Source: Nocardioides sp. 1609 (GTDB taxonomy: Bacteria > Actinomycetota > Actinomycetes > Propionibacteriales > Nocardioidaceae). Taken from it: a stretch of DNA of 64,000 bases. The position numbers and the translations under genes are program-made. The notes below the pieces were generated by a model. It made no database searches and had not been told where the DNA came from. It was given only the letters and a program-made list of their open reading frames with translations. The stretch is taken from assembly GCF_004522105.1 (NCBI RefSeq), contig NZ_SPUJ01000004.1:310001-374000 (forward strand). The letters are read 5' to 3'. Below are positions 45,097 through 53,814 of this stretch, in pieces; positions within the stretch are counted from its first letter, which is position 1; each line of letters begins with the position of its first letter.

Positions 45097-46155
45097 CTAG
45101 CACGTGGCGAAGAGCACCGGCCCGCTGCTGAGGTCGGAGACGAGCATCGTGTCCGCGGCCGGTGCCAGGTCGATCGTCACGACGGTGCCGTCGGCGCTCA
45201 CCTCGTCGACGGCGAACCGCTCGGCGAACGTGCCGCCCTGGCCCGGTGCGGGCCCCACGGCGAGGACGGCGCGGGTGTCGGCGTTGGTGCGTGCCTTCTC
45301 GGCGGTCTCGAACGACATCACCACCTCGGCGGCGCGGTCGGCGCCGAGCGCGATCGCGAAGCCGGTGACCGGGTCGACCTCCCCGGCCTGGGACACCAGC
45401 GACTCGCCGGCCTGCTGGTCGCGGGGGTCGGCGTTCGCCATCGCCAGGGCGCTGCAGGCCTCGTCGCCGGAGAGCAGCACCGCCGACAGGGGCTCGTCCA
45501 GGGCGTCGACGACGCCCTGGGGGATCGGCGGGGCGGGGTCCGCGGTGGCGTCGAGCACGTTCTGCACGCCGACGCTCGAGTCGCTGGCGAGGACCAGTCC
45601 CGCGTCGGCGTCCAGCGCGACGAAGGCCAGCTCGGGCGTCACCTCGGCGGTCACCGCGACGACGGCCGCGTCGCTCGACCACAGCCCGTCGGGCTCGTCG
45701 GGCTCGGCGTACCCGAGGGCGCGCAACCGGTCGGCGACGTCGTCGGTCCGCACGCCGTCGCCGAGCTTCATCACCAGCGACGCCCCGGACTCGGCCTGGG
45801 CGAACATCTCCCACTCCAGCGACGCGGGGGAGAAGCCGAACGAGCGCTGCATCGCGACCGCCGACGACCCGAGTGCGCTGGCCGAGGTGAGGTCGGCCTC
45901 GAAGCCCGCGTCGAGGAGCTCCTCGACCTCGGCCTCGTCGGACCCGGCGCCGAGGTCGAGGCCCAGCTCGGCGCGGACGCCGGACCAGTCGGTCCACACG
46001 ACGCGACGGGCGTCGGACGGCGCCATCGCGACCGCCGACTGCAGGTCGGTGCGCTCCTCGTCACCGCCGTCGCGCAGGACGACCAGGACGACCGCCACGG
46101 CGACGACGAGCACCAGCACGGCTGCGGCGAGGACGAGCAAGCGTTGGCGTCTCAC
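45097..46155 (-). CDS. Membrane-anchored exported protein of unknown function
   Basis: A 352-residue protein. The N-terminus is a signal anchor (RRQRLL then about 20 hydrophobic residues, VLVLVVAVAVVLVVL), after which the chain is extracytoplasmic, acidic and rich in alanine and serine. Blocks such as WTDWSGVRAELG, SLEWEMFAQAE and LGYAEPDEPDGLWSSD recall a family of actinobacterial exported proteins without a known role. No catalytic motif is visible. Single Cys residues occur in DEACSAL and at the very C-terminus (FATC), which may form a disulfide. Divergent from the NUDIX gene with 46 bp between starts. Confidence 0.65.
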   Translation of the reverse strand: MRRQRLLVLAAAVLVLVVAVAVVLVVLRDGGDEERTDLQSAVAMAPSDARRVVWTDWSGVRAELGLDLGAGSDEAEVEELLDAGFEADLTSASALGSSAVAMQRSFGFSPASLEWEMFAQAESGASLVMKLGDGVRTDDVADRLRALGYAEPDEPDGLWSSDAAVVAVTAEVTPELAFVALDADAGLVLASDSSVGVQNVLDATADPAPPIPQGVVDALDEPLSAVLLSGDEACSALAMANADPRDQQAGESLVSQAGEVDPVTGFAIALGADRAAEVVMSFETAEKARTNADTRAVLAVGPAPGQGGTFAERFAVDEVSADGTVVTIDLAPAADTMLVSDLSSGPVLFATC

Positions 46156-46201
46156 GTGGGTGCCGCTCTCCTGTCAGCCGGAAGGTGTGAGACTAGCCGT
46201 C

Positions 46202-47068
46202 GTGCCCGCACCCGATGCCAAGGACGTGCTCGCTGCTGGTGTCGTGGCCTTCCGGCCGGGACGCCGGGTGCTCCTGGTGCACCGACCCAAGTACGACGAC
46301 TGGTCCTTCCCCAAGGGCAAGCTCGACCGCGGCGAGCACCGGACGGCGGCCGCGGTCCGCGAGGTCGCCGAGGAGACCGGCCTGCACGTGCGGCTCGGGG
46401 TGCCGCTCGGCGACCAGCACTACCCGGTCGTCGCCGGCCGGAAGACGGTCTACTACTGGACCGGTCGGGTCGTGGGCGACGACGACGTCAGCGGCTACCG
46501 CCCGAACGCCGAGATCGACGACGTGCGCTGGGTCCACGCCGACGAGGCCGCCGAGCTGCTCACCTACGACCACGACCGGGTCACCCTCGCCGAGGCGGTG
46601 CGCCACCGGCGCGCGACCCGGGCGGTCGTCGTCCTGCGCCACGCGAAGGCGCGCGCCCGCCGGTCCTGGCGCGGCGACGACCGGGTGCGCCCGCTGCTGG
46701 TTTTGGGCGAGCACCAGGCCGAGCGGCTGGTGCCGCTGCTGGCGGCGTACGGCGTCACGCGGGTCGTCTCCTCGCCGAGCACCCGCTGCGTGCAGACCGT
46801 CGACCCGTACGTGCTGACGACCGGGTGGGACCTCGAGCGGAGCCCGTGGCTCGCCGAGGAGGACGCCGTCGCGGCGGGGGTCGCCGAGGTCGTCGCCGAC
46901 GTCCTGCACGACGACCGGCCCACCGTGCTGTGCACCCACCGGCCGGTGCTCCCCGAGGTGCTCGAGGCGCTCGGGGTGCGGGCGGATCCGCTGGAGACGG
47001 CCGAGCTGCTCGTGCTGCACGTGCGCAAGGGCCGGGTCGTCGGCTCCGAGCGCCACCTCGCCGGTTGA
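46202..47068 (+). CDS. mutT1: MutT1-type NUDIX hydrolase with histidine phosphatase domain
   Basis: A 288-residue fusion. Residues 1-135 are a NUDIX domain whose box reads GKLDRGEHRTAAAVREVAEE plus TGL, a complete GX5EX7REUXEEXGU. Residues about 140-288 are a histidine-phosphatase (SixA-like) domain with catalytic RH in VVLRHAKARA and a second His in CTHRPVL. Mycobacterial MutT1 of this layout hydrolyses 8-oxo-GTP nucleotides and polyphosphorylated dinucleotides and is encoded beside ppk. Here ppk is also close. GTG 46202 follows GAGACT at leaderless spacing. Longer frames upstream are artefactual. Confidence 0.88.
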   Translation: MPAPDAKDVLAAGVVAFRPGRRVLLVHRPKYDDWSFPKGKLDRGEHRTAAAVREVAEETGLHVRLGVPLGDQHYPVVAGRKTVYYWTGRVVGDDDVSGYRPNAEIDDVRWVHADEAAELLTYDHDRVTLAEAVRHRRATRAVVVLRHAKARARRSWRGDDRVRPLLVLGEHQAERLVPLLAAYGVTRVVSSPSTRCVQTVDPYVLTTGWDLERSPWLAEEDAVAAGVAEVVADVLHDDRPTVLCTHRPVLPEVLEALGVRADPLETAELLVLHVRKGRVVGSERHLAG

Positions 47069-47118
47069 GACGACTGTCGCCCAGGTCACAACCTGCCGTC
47101 GCCGAGTGGGCGGGTCGA

Positions 47119-47140
47119 GTTCACCCCTCGTTCACCGGCG
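47119..47140 (+). promoter_or_regulatory. PHO box (PhoP-binding direct repeats) of pstSCAB
   Basis: Two adjacent 11-nt units, GTTCACCCCTC and GTTCACCGGCG, match the actinobacterial PHO-box pattern in which the first seven bases are GTTCACC. A weaker third unit, GGTCAATCCGT, lies at 47143-47153. The box is about 75 bp before pstS, as expected for activation under phosphate limitation. No phoR-phoP genes are in the window. Confidence 0.75.
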
Positions 47141-47213
47141 ACGGTCAATCCGTCTACCTGCTGCGTTCACAGTTCCTGTCGTAACCCTCAACGTTGAAAC
47201 AGGAGACACCGAA

Positions 47214-48329
47214 GTGATTCGCACTTCCCTTCGCCGGGCCTTCATCCCCGGCATCGCCGCCGCCACCATCTTCTCGATGAGCGCCTGCGGCGCCTCGAAC
47301 GAGGACAGCGGCAACGGCGACTCGGAGAACACCGGCGGCAGCGTCGAGAGCGCCGGCCTGTCCGGTGTCCTCAAGGGCGCCGGCGCCACCTCGCAGGAGA
47401 AGGCCCAGGAGGCGTGGACCATCGCCATCCAGGGCGCCAACGAGGGCCTCGAGGTCCAGTACCAGCCGGTCGGCTCGACCGACGGTCGCAGCGCGTTCGT
47501 CTCGGGCGCCGCGGCGTTCGCCGGCACGGACTCGGCGCTGAACGACGAGGAGGGCCAGCTCACCGCGGCCACCGAGCAGTGCGGCAGCGAGCCGATCCAG
47601 ATCCCGGCGTACGTCTCGCCGATCGCGGTCGCCTTCAACCTCCCCGACATCGACGTCGTGCAGATGTCGGCCGACACGATCGCGCAGATCTTCGACGGCA
47701 AGATCACCAACTGGAGCGACGTCCCCGACGAGCAGGCCGACGGTGTCGAGCTGCCCGACCTGGACATCACCCCGGTTCACCGCTCCGACGACTCGGGCAC
47801 CACGAAGAACTTCACCGACTACCTCGGCAAGGCCGCTCCCGACTCGTGGAGCTACGAGGCCGAGGACGCGTTCCCGGTCGACGGCGAGGCCGCCGACGGC
47901 ACCTCGGGCGTCATCCAGCAGGTCAGCACCATCGAGGGCGCGATCGGCTACGCCGACAACAGCCAGGTCGAGGGTCTCGGCAAGGTCTCGGTCGGCGTCG
48001 GCGAGGAGTTCGTCGCCCCGTCGCCCGAGGGTGCCGCGAAGGTCCTCGAGGTCTCGCCGCCGGCCGAGGGCGTCTCCGACGTCGACATGGCCGTCTCGCT
48101 CGACCGCACCACCACCGAGTCGGGTGCCTACCCGGTCGTCCTGCTGTCGTACCTGGTCGCGTGCCAGAGCTACGACGACGCCGCCACCGAGGCCAACGTC
48201 AAGGGCTACCTCGAGTACATCGTCTCCGACGCGGGCCAGGAGACGGCCGCCTCCGAGGCCGGCTCGGCCCCGCTGGGCGAGGCCACCGCGGCCAAGGCCC
48301 AGGAGATCGTCGCCAAGATCGGCGCCTGA
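47214..48329 (+). CDS. pstS: Phosphate-binding lipoprotein PstS
   Basis: A 371-residue extracytoplasmic phosphate receptor. The signal sequence ends at a lipobox-like SMSAC around Cys23. The phosphate-site blocks are visible: GAGATSQ, YQPVGSTDGRSAF, FAGTDSALN and HRSDDSGTTKNFTDYL (the SGT motif contacting phosphate). GTG start with AGGAGA 8 nt upstream. It is the first gene of pstSCAB behind a PHO box. Confidence 0.95.
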   Translation: MIRTSLRRAFIPGIAAATIFSMSACGASNEDSGNGDSENTGGSVESAGLSGVLKGAGATSQEKAQEAWTIAIQGANEGLEVQYQPVGSTDGRSAFVSGAAAFAGTDSALNDEEGQLTAATEQCGSEPIQIPAYVSPIAVAFNLPDIDVVQMSADTIAQIFDGKITNWSDVPDEQADGVELPDLDITPVHRSDDSGTTKNFTDYLGKAAPDSWSYEAEDAFPVDGEAADGTSGVIQQVSTIEGAIGYADNSQVEGLGKVSVGVGEEFVAPSPEGAAKVLEVSPPAEGVSDVDMAVSLDRTTTESGAYPVVLLSYLVACQSYDDAATEANVKGYLEYIVSDAGQETAASEAGSAPLGEATAAKAQEIVAKIGA

Positions 48330-48421
48330 CGCCACCGCGGGCGGGGGCCCGGATCCTCTCCTGGCCCCCGCCCGCGCACCGTTCCACCCCTCTCGACACC
48401 ACGCCCGCGAAGGACTGCTGA

Positions 48422-49378
48422 GTGAGCACGACAACCAAGGACAAGCCCCAGGCCCAGGAGCCTGTGCCCCGCGCGATCACCAGCGTCGGTGACCGGGTCT
48501 TCGCCGGGCTGACGCTCGGTGCGAGCCTGCTCATCCTGGCCGCGCTGGCCAGCGTCTTCATCTTCCTGTTCGCCAAGGGCCTCCCGGGCTTCAACCGGGC
48601 CGCCGAGGTCTACGGCCCGCGCGCCGACTCCTTCCTCGGCTACGTCGCCCCGCTGCTCGGCGGCACCGTCATCGCCGCGATCATCGCGCTGATCATCGCC
48701 GTCCCGCTCGCCTGGGGCATCGCGCTGGTGATCAGCCACTACGCGCCGAAGTTCATCGCCGTGCCGGTCGCCTACCTGGTCGACCTGCTCGCGGCGGTGC
48801 CGAGCGTCGTGTTCGGCCTCTGGGGCGTGATCGTCCTGGCGCCGAAGATGGTGCCGGCGTTCGACTTCCTCAACAGCTACTTCGCCTGGATCCCGATCTT
48901 CGACGGCGACGTCTCCAACAGCGGGCGCACGATCATCACCGCCGGCGTGGTGCTGGCCATCATGATCCTGCCGATCATCACCGCGATCACCCGCGAGGTC
49001 TTCTCGCGGACGCCGCGCCTGAACCAGGAGGCGGCGCTCGCCCTGGGCGCCACGCGCTGGGAGATGATGCGGCTGACCGTCTTCCCCTACGGTCGCTCCG
49101 GCATGGTCTCGGCCGCGATGCTCGGCCTCGGTCGCGCCCTCGGCGAGACGATGGCCGTGGCCATGGTGCTCTCGCTCGGCGGCTGGAGCGGGAACCTGCT
49201 CGGGCCGGGCAACTCCTCGATCGCCGCCAACATCGCGAGCAAGTACAAGGAGCGGTCCGAGGACCTGCTCTCCGTGCTGATCGCCAGCGGGCTCGTGCTG
49301 TTCCTCCTCACGTTCCTCGTCAACTTCGCGGCCCGCTGGATCGTCGGTCGCGCCGAGCGGAAGATGGCCGGGGCATGA
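48422..49378 (+). CDS. pstC: Phosphate ABC transporter permease PstC
   Basis: A 318-residue membrane permease with about six helices. Typical features are the phosphate-family loop YLVDLLAAVPSVVFGLWG, the EAA-type segment EAALALGATRWEMMRLTVFP and GRALGETMAVAMVLS. The stop overlaps the pstA start by 4 nt. Confidence 0.95.
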   Translation: MSTTTKDKPQAQEPVPRAITSVGDRVFAGLTLGASLLILAALASVFIFLFAKGLPGFNRAAEVYGPRADSFLGYVAPLLGGTVIAAIIALIIAVPLAWGIALVISHYAPKFIAVPVAYLVDLLAAVPSVVFGLWGVIVLAPKMVPAFDFLNSYFAWIPIFDGDVSNSGRTIITAGVVLAIMILPIITAITREVFSRTPRLNQEAALALGATRWEMMRLTVFPYGRSGMVSAAMLGLGRALGETMAVAMVLSLGGWSGNLLGPGNSSIAANIASKYKERSEDLLSVLIASGLVLFLLTFLVNFAARWIVGRAERKMAGA

Positions 49379-50478
49379 GCGCCGATCTCACCAAGACGCC
49401 CACCGAGACGCCGGACGAGTCGTCCGAGGAGACCGCCACCGGGACCTCCCGCGGCGCGATCCCGATCACCGCGGCCCAGCTGCCGCGGCTCGCTCCGCTG
49501 CTCGTCGCCGTGGTCGGCGCCGCCGTCGCCGCCTTCTTCTGGCTGATCCTCGACTGGCCGCCGGTCGGCTCCCTCATCGTGGGTGGCATCGTCTACCTGC
49601 TGGCGCTGCCGGCGTGGTCGCTGGCCGTCGAGGGACGCCGCCGCGCCACCGACCGGATGATGACCGGCCTGGTCTGGACCAGCGCCGTCATCGCGATGGT
49701 GCCGCTGGTCTCGCTGATCTACACCGTCATCAGCAAGGGCGCCGGTGTCGTCAACAGCGAGTTCCTGACCTACTCGCTCTTCGCGACCCAGCTCGACCAG
49801 CCGCCCGGCATCTACCACGCGATCATGGGCACCCTGATCATCACGCTGGGTGCCGCGATCATCTCGATCCCGATCGGCGTGCTGGCCGCGATCTACCTGG
49901 TCGAGTACGGCAAGCGCAACCGCCTGGCCCGCATGGTGACCTTCCTGGTCGACGTGATGACCGGCATCCCCTCCATCGTGGCCGGACTGTTCGCCTTCGC
50001 GCTGTTCACGCTCCTCTTCGGCGCCGGCTTCCAGGGCGGCATCGGCGGCTCGGTGGCCCTGTCGCTGCTGATGATCCCGATCGTCGTGCGAGCCACCGAG
50101 GAGATGCTGCGCCTGGTCCCCGACGACCTGCGCGAGGCGGCGTACGCCCTCGGCACGCCGAAGTGGCGCACGATCACCAAGGTGGTGCTCCCCACGACCA
50201 TCGGCGGCATCATCACCGGCGTCACGCTCTCGATCGCCCGCGTCATCGGCGAGACGGCGCCGCTGCTGCTCATCGCCGGCCTCGCGGCCAAGACGAACAC
50301 CAACCCGTTCGACGGCGCGATGACGACCCTGCCGGTGCAGATCTACTCCTTCAACTCCCGCCAGGAGACGATCGACCTCGCGTGGGGTGCGGCCCTGGTC
50401 CTCATCGTCATCGTGCTGGCGCTCAACCTCGTGGCTCGGCTCATCGGCAAGTTCTACGCCCCCAAGACGGGCAACTAG
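49375..50478 (+). CDS. pstA: Phosphate ABC transporter permease PstA
   Basis: A 367-residue permease. The N-terminal 100 residues include two extra hydrophobic segments compared with the shorter PstA proteins. The core has VDVMTGIPSIVAGLFAFALF, EAAYALGTPKWRTITKVVLP and ARVIGETAPLLLIAG. It pairs with PstC to form the phosphate pore. Confidence 0.95.
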   Translation: MSADLTKTPTETPDESSEETATGTSRGAIPITAAQLPRLAPLLVAVVGAAVAAFFWLILDWPPVGSLIVGGIVYLLALPAWSLAVEGRRRATDRMMTGLVWTSAVIAMVPLVSLIYTVISKGAGVVNSEFLTYSLFATQLDQPPGIYHAIMGTLIITLGAAIISIPIGVLAAIYLVEYGKRNRLARMVTFLVDVMTGIPSIVAGLFAFALFTLLFGAGFQGGIGGSVALSLLMIPIVVRATEEMLRLVPDDLREAAYALGTPKWRTITKVVLPTTIGGIITGVTLSIARVIGETAPLLLIAGLAAKTNTNPFDGAMTTLPVQIYSFNSRQETIDLAWGAALVLIVIVLALNLVARLIGKFYAPKTGN

Positions 50479-50496
50479 GTAAGGAAAGACAGGATC

Positions 50497-51276
50497 ATGG
50501 CCAAGAGCATCGACGTCTCGGACCTCAACATCTACTACGGCGACTTCCTCGCCGTGCAGGGCGTCAACATGACGATCCGGGCACGAGCGGTGACGGCGTT
50601 CATCGGACCGTCCGGCTGCGGCAAGTCGACCTTCCTGCGGTCGCTGAACCGCATGCACGAGGTCATCCCGGGCGCGCGGGTCGAGGGCAAGGTCGTCGTC
50701 GACGGTCAGTCGCTCTACGGCTCGACGGTCGACCCGGTCGCCGTCCGCCGCCAGATCGGGATGGTCTTCCAGCGCCCGAACCCGTTCCCGACGATGTCGA
50801 TCTACGACAACGTCCTCGCGGGCAACCGGCTGAACGCCAAGCGCATGAAGAAGGGCGAGGCGGACTCGATCGTCGAGAAGTCGCTGCGCGGCGCGAACCT
50901 GTGGAACGAGGTGAAGGACCGCCTCGGCAAGCCGGGCATGGGCCTCTCCGGTGGTCAGCAGCAGCGTCTCTGCATCGCCCGCGCGATCGCCGTCGAGCCG
51001 CAGGTGCTGCTGATGGACGAGCCGTGCTCGGCACTGGACCCGATCTCGACGTCGGCGATCGAGGACCTCATCCACGAGCTGAAGTCCGACTACACGATCG
51101 TCATCGTGACCCACAACATGCAGCAGGCGGCGCGCGTCTCCGACGAGACCGGCTTCTTCAACCTCAAGGCGACCGGCGAGCCCGGCCAGCTGGTCGAGTT
51201 CAACCCGACCAAGAAGATGTTCTCCAACCCGGACGACCCGGCCACCGAGGCCTACATCTCCGGTCGCTTCGGGTGA
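50497..51276 (+). CDS. pstB: Phosphate ABC transporter ATPase PstB
   Basis: A 259-residue ATPase. Walker A is GPSGCGKST, the signature [14 protein letters not shown], Walker [14 protein letters not shown] and the H-loop [14 protein letters not shown], the standard PstB sequence. AAGGAAAG precedes the ATG. It closes the pst operon and is one base away from the next gene. Confidence 0.97.
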   Translation: MAKSIDVSDLNIYYGDFLAVQGVNMTIRARAVTAFIGPSGCGKSTFLRSLNRMHEVIPGARVEGKVVVDGQSLYGSTVDPVAVRRQIGMVFQRPNPFPTMSIYDNVLAGNRLNAKRMKKGEADSIVEKSLRGANLWNEVKDRLGKPGMGLSGGQQQRLCIARAIAVEPQVLLMDEPCSALDPISTSAIEDLIHELKSDYTIVIVTHNMQQAARVSDETGFFNLKATGEPGQLVEFNPTKKMFSNPDDPATEAYISGRFG

Positions 51277-51277
51277 C

Positions 51278-52045
51278 GTGACGGGCTCGCTCCGGCGTGC
51301 CCTGCCCACCGCCCCCGACGGCTCGCTCCCCGCGCGCCACCGGGCGATGCAGCACGCCTCGCACCGCTGGGTCGAGGTGGCCGGGGCCGACGTCCTGGTC
51401 GTCGACCCGGACGCCGAGCAGCCCGAGCTGCGGGACGCGATGGCCGGGCACGGCGTCCACCTGACCTGGGTCAGCTCCACCACCGACGCCCTGGTGGCCT
51501 ACGGCCGCACGGAGCCGAGGACCGTCGTCGTGGCCGTTGGCACGCCGGGCCTCGCGCCCGTCGACTTCGTCACCGCGATCCGGCGGCACGGGGCGCCGTA
51601 CGTGATCGCGTCGGGCGACAGCCTCACCGACCCCGCGGCCGGCGTCCTCCTGGTCGCGGGGGCCTGCGCCTGGCTCCCGCGTCCCTACGCCGCCGCCGAC
51701 CTCTGGGACGTGCTGGCCACGTCGCCGTACGCGACCGAGGGCCACGGCCGGGTCGTCGTCGGCCCGCTCGAGCTGGACGCCGCCGCCTACCGGGTCGCCT
51801 TCGCCGGACGCCGGCTCCCGGACCTGCCGCTGAAGGAGTTCGAGCTGCTCCGCGCGCTGATGCTGCGCTGCCCGGACGTCGTCAGCGACGCCGACCTGCT
51901 CGCCGCGCTGTGGGGGACCGATGCCGGCACCCACGGCACCAGGACGATCGCGATGCACGTCACCCGGCTGCGCACGCGGCTGGGCGGGGTGGCCGCGGTG
52001 CGGCGGGTCCGCGGGCGTGGGTACGCCCTGACCGTCGAGGACTGA
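51278..52045 (+). CDS. Atypical OmpR-type regulator lacking the phospho-Asp
   Basis: A 255-residue regulator immediately after pstB. Residues about 35-145 follow a receiver domain (VLVVDPDAEQPELRDAM), but the acceptor Asp is replaced by Ala in VVVAVGTPG, and the signalling Lys by Arg in WLPRPY. The C-terminal winged helix is complete: LPLKEFELLRALMLRCPDVV, then SDADLLAALWG, TIAMHVTRLRTRLGG and VRGRGYAL. It therefore probably binds DNA without phosphorylation. Co-transcription with pstSCAB suggests a role in phosphate control. GTG start. Confidence 0.83.
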   Translation: MTGSLRRALPTAPDGSLPARHRAMQHASHRWVEVAGADVLVVDPDAEQPELRDAMAGHGVHLTWVSSTTDALVAYGRTEPRTVVVAVGTPGLAPVDFVTAIRRHGAPYVIASGDSLTDPAAGVLLVAGACAWLPRPYAAADLWDVLATSPYATEGHGRVVVGPLELDAAAYRVAFAGRRLPDLPLKEFELLRALMLRCPDVVSDADLLAALWGTDAGTHGTRTIAMHVTRLRTRLGGVAAVRRVRGRGYALTVED

Positions 52046-52075
52046 CCTCGGGCCGGACCGTCCGCCGCGCGGGGG

Positions 52076-53104
52076 TCAGAGGATGACGAGGTGCAGGATC
52101 TCGAAGGACAGCCACGCCATCAGGCCGGCCATCGGGAAGGTGAGGATCCACGCGGTGAGGATGGTGCGGGCCATGCCCCACCGGACCGCGGACAGCCGCT
52201 TGGTGGCGCCCGCGCCCATGACTGCCGAGGTGATGGTGTGGGTGGTCGAGATCGGGGCGTGGAAGACGAACGCCGTCGTGTAGAGCACCGTCGCGCCGAC
52301 GGCCTCGGCGGAGAAGCCCCGGGCCGGGTCGAGGTCGATGATCTTGCGGCCCAGCGTGCGCATGATCCGCCAGCCGCCGGCGTAGGTGCCGGCCGAGATG
52401 GCGCCGGCCGCGGCGAGCACGACCCACAGCGGCAGCGTCTCGATGTTGTAGCTGGCGGGGTAGGCGATGACGAGGGTCAGCAGGATGACGCCCATCGTCT
52501 TCTGGGCGTCCTGGAGGCCGTGGCCCAGCGACAGCGCGGCCGCCGAGAACGTCTGCATCAGCCGGAAGCCACGCATGGTCCGGTGCGGGTTACGGCGGCG
52601 GAAGATCCACATGATCGACAACATGACGACGAACGCCGCGCAGAAGCCGAACAGCGGCGACAGCACCATCGGGATGAGGACCTTCTCCACGATGGTGTCC
52701 CACTTGACGCTGACGCCGCCGGCGATCGCCGAGCCCACGAGGCCGCCGATGAGGGCGTGCGAGGAGGACGACGGGAGCCCGAACCACCAGGTGATCAGGT
52801 TCCAGACGATGGCGCCCAGCAGGCCCGCCATGACGATGACCAGGCCGGTGTTGACCCCCACCTGGAGCTCGCCGGCGCCGTTCTCGATCGTGATGACGTC
52901 GGCGACGGTCTTGGCGACCTCCTGGCCGAGCAGTGCGCCGACGAAGTTCATGATCGCCGCGAGGGTCAGCGCGACCCTCGGGGTGAGCGCCCGGGTGGAG
53001 ACCGACGTCGCGATCGCGTTCGCGGCATCGTGGAAACCGTTGGTGTAGTCGAATGCGAGCGCGATGACGATCACGGCGATCACGATCGCCAGGGTGAGGG
53101 TCAC
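52076..53104 (-). CDS. pit: PiT-family inorganic phosphate transporter
   Basis: A 342-residue membrane protein with about ten helices. The two PiT signatures are YTNGFHDAANAIATSVSTRA at the N-terminus and APISTTHTITSAVMGAGA near the C-terminus. FGLPSSSSHALIGGLVGSA is also characteristic. It moves metal-phosphate with protons at low affinity, complementing Pst. GTG 53104 lies 4 nt after the PhoU-like stop, a standard pair. It converges on the atypical regulator. Confidence 0.93.
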   Translation of the reverse strand: MTLTLAIVIAVIVIALAFDYTNGFHDAANAIATSVSTRALTPRVALTLAAIMNFVGALLGQEVAKTVADVITIENGAGELQVGVNTGLVIVMAGLLGAIVWNLITWWFGLPSSSSHALIGGLVGSAIAGGVSVKWDTIVEKVLIPMVLSPLFGFCAAFVVMLSIMWIFRRRNPHRTMRGFRLMQTFSAAALSLGHGLQDAQKTMGVILLTLVIAYPASYNIETLPLWVVLAAAGAISAGTYAGGWRIMRTLGRKIIDLDPARGFSAEAVGATVLYTTAFVFHAPISTTHTITSAVMGAGATKRLSAVRWGMARTILTAWILTFPMAGLMAWLSFEILHLVIL

Positions 53105-53108
53105 AGCC

Positions 53109-53726
53109 TCAGCTTTCCTTGACGGCGATCTGCTCGATGATGTTGGCGACCTTCTCGAAGGCGTCGATCGCGGCCTCGAGCGACTCGACGATGTCCTTGA
53201 GCTTGAGGACCTCGATCGTCTTGAACTCACCGGAGAAGAGCTTGGCCAGGGTGCGGCGGTGGTTCTTGTCTCCTGCGTTCTCGAGGCGGTTGATCTCGAT
53301 CCAGTACTCCTCGAGCGACTGCGGCGACTGCAGCTTCGGCATCCACTCGGCGGTCAGCTCGGCGCACCGCTGGAGCACCTCGACCTGCTGGGACAGCTCG
53401 GCCGGGAGCACCTTGACCTCGTACAGGAGGATCAGATCGACGACCTCGTCCATCTCGTCCATGACGTCGTCGAGCCCGGAGGCCAGCGCGTAGATGTCCT
53501 CGCGGTCGAACGGCGTCACGAAGGTGCTGTTGACCCGTCGGATCAGCGCGTGCGTCGTCTCGTCGGCGTCGTGCTCGGCCGCGCGCATGCGCGTGGCGAC
53601 GTCCTCCTTGTCGGAGGCCTCGGCGAGCATCTCCGCGAGCAGTGCGGTGCCGGTGACGAGGTGCTGCGCCTGCTCGGTGAAAAGTGCGTAGAACGCCGAG
53701 TCGACCGGACGGAATCGCAGACCCAC
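53109..53726 (-). CDS. PhoU-like DUF47 protein
   Basis: A 205-residue, largely helical cytosolic protein of the DUF47/TIGR00153 family that accompanies PiT transporters. Blocks are FYALFTEQAQHLVTGTALLA, AEHDADETTHALIRRVNSTF, TPFDREDIYALASGLDDVMD and the acidic tail IVESLEAAIDAFEKVANIIE. Related PhoU proteins bind iron clusters and gate phosphate transport. GTG 53726 has GGAG 7 nt upstream. Confidence 0.9.
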   Translation of the reverse strand: MGLRFRPVDSAFYALFTEQAQHLVTGTALLAEMLAEASDKEDVATRMRAAEHDADETTHALIRRVNSTFVTPFDREDIYALASGLDDVMDEMDEVVDLILLYEVKVLPAELSQQVEVLQRCAELTAEWMPKLQSPQSLEEYWIEINRLENAGDKNHRRTLAKLFSGEFKTIEVLKLKDIVESLEAAIDAFEKVANIIEQIAVKES

Positions 53727-53814
53727 GTGAACTCCTGATGAAGCGGAAACAAACCCGCACCAATGTAGGGGGTCGCCTCGGGTGGGGCGCAAACGCCGTC
53801 CATGCCGTACGGGA

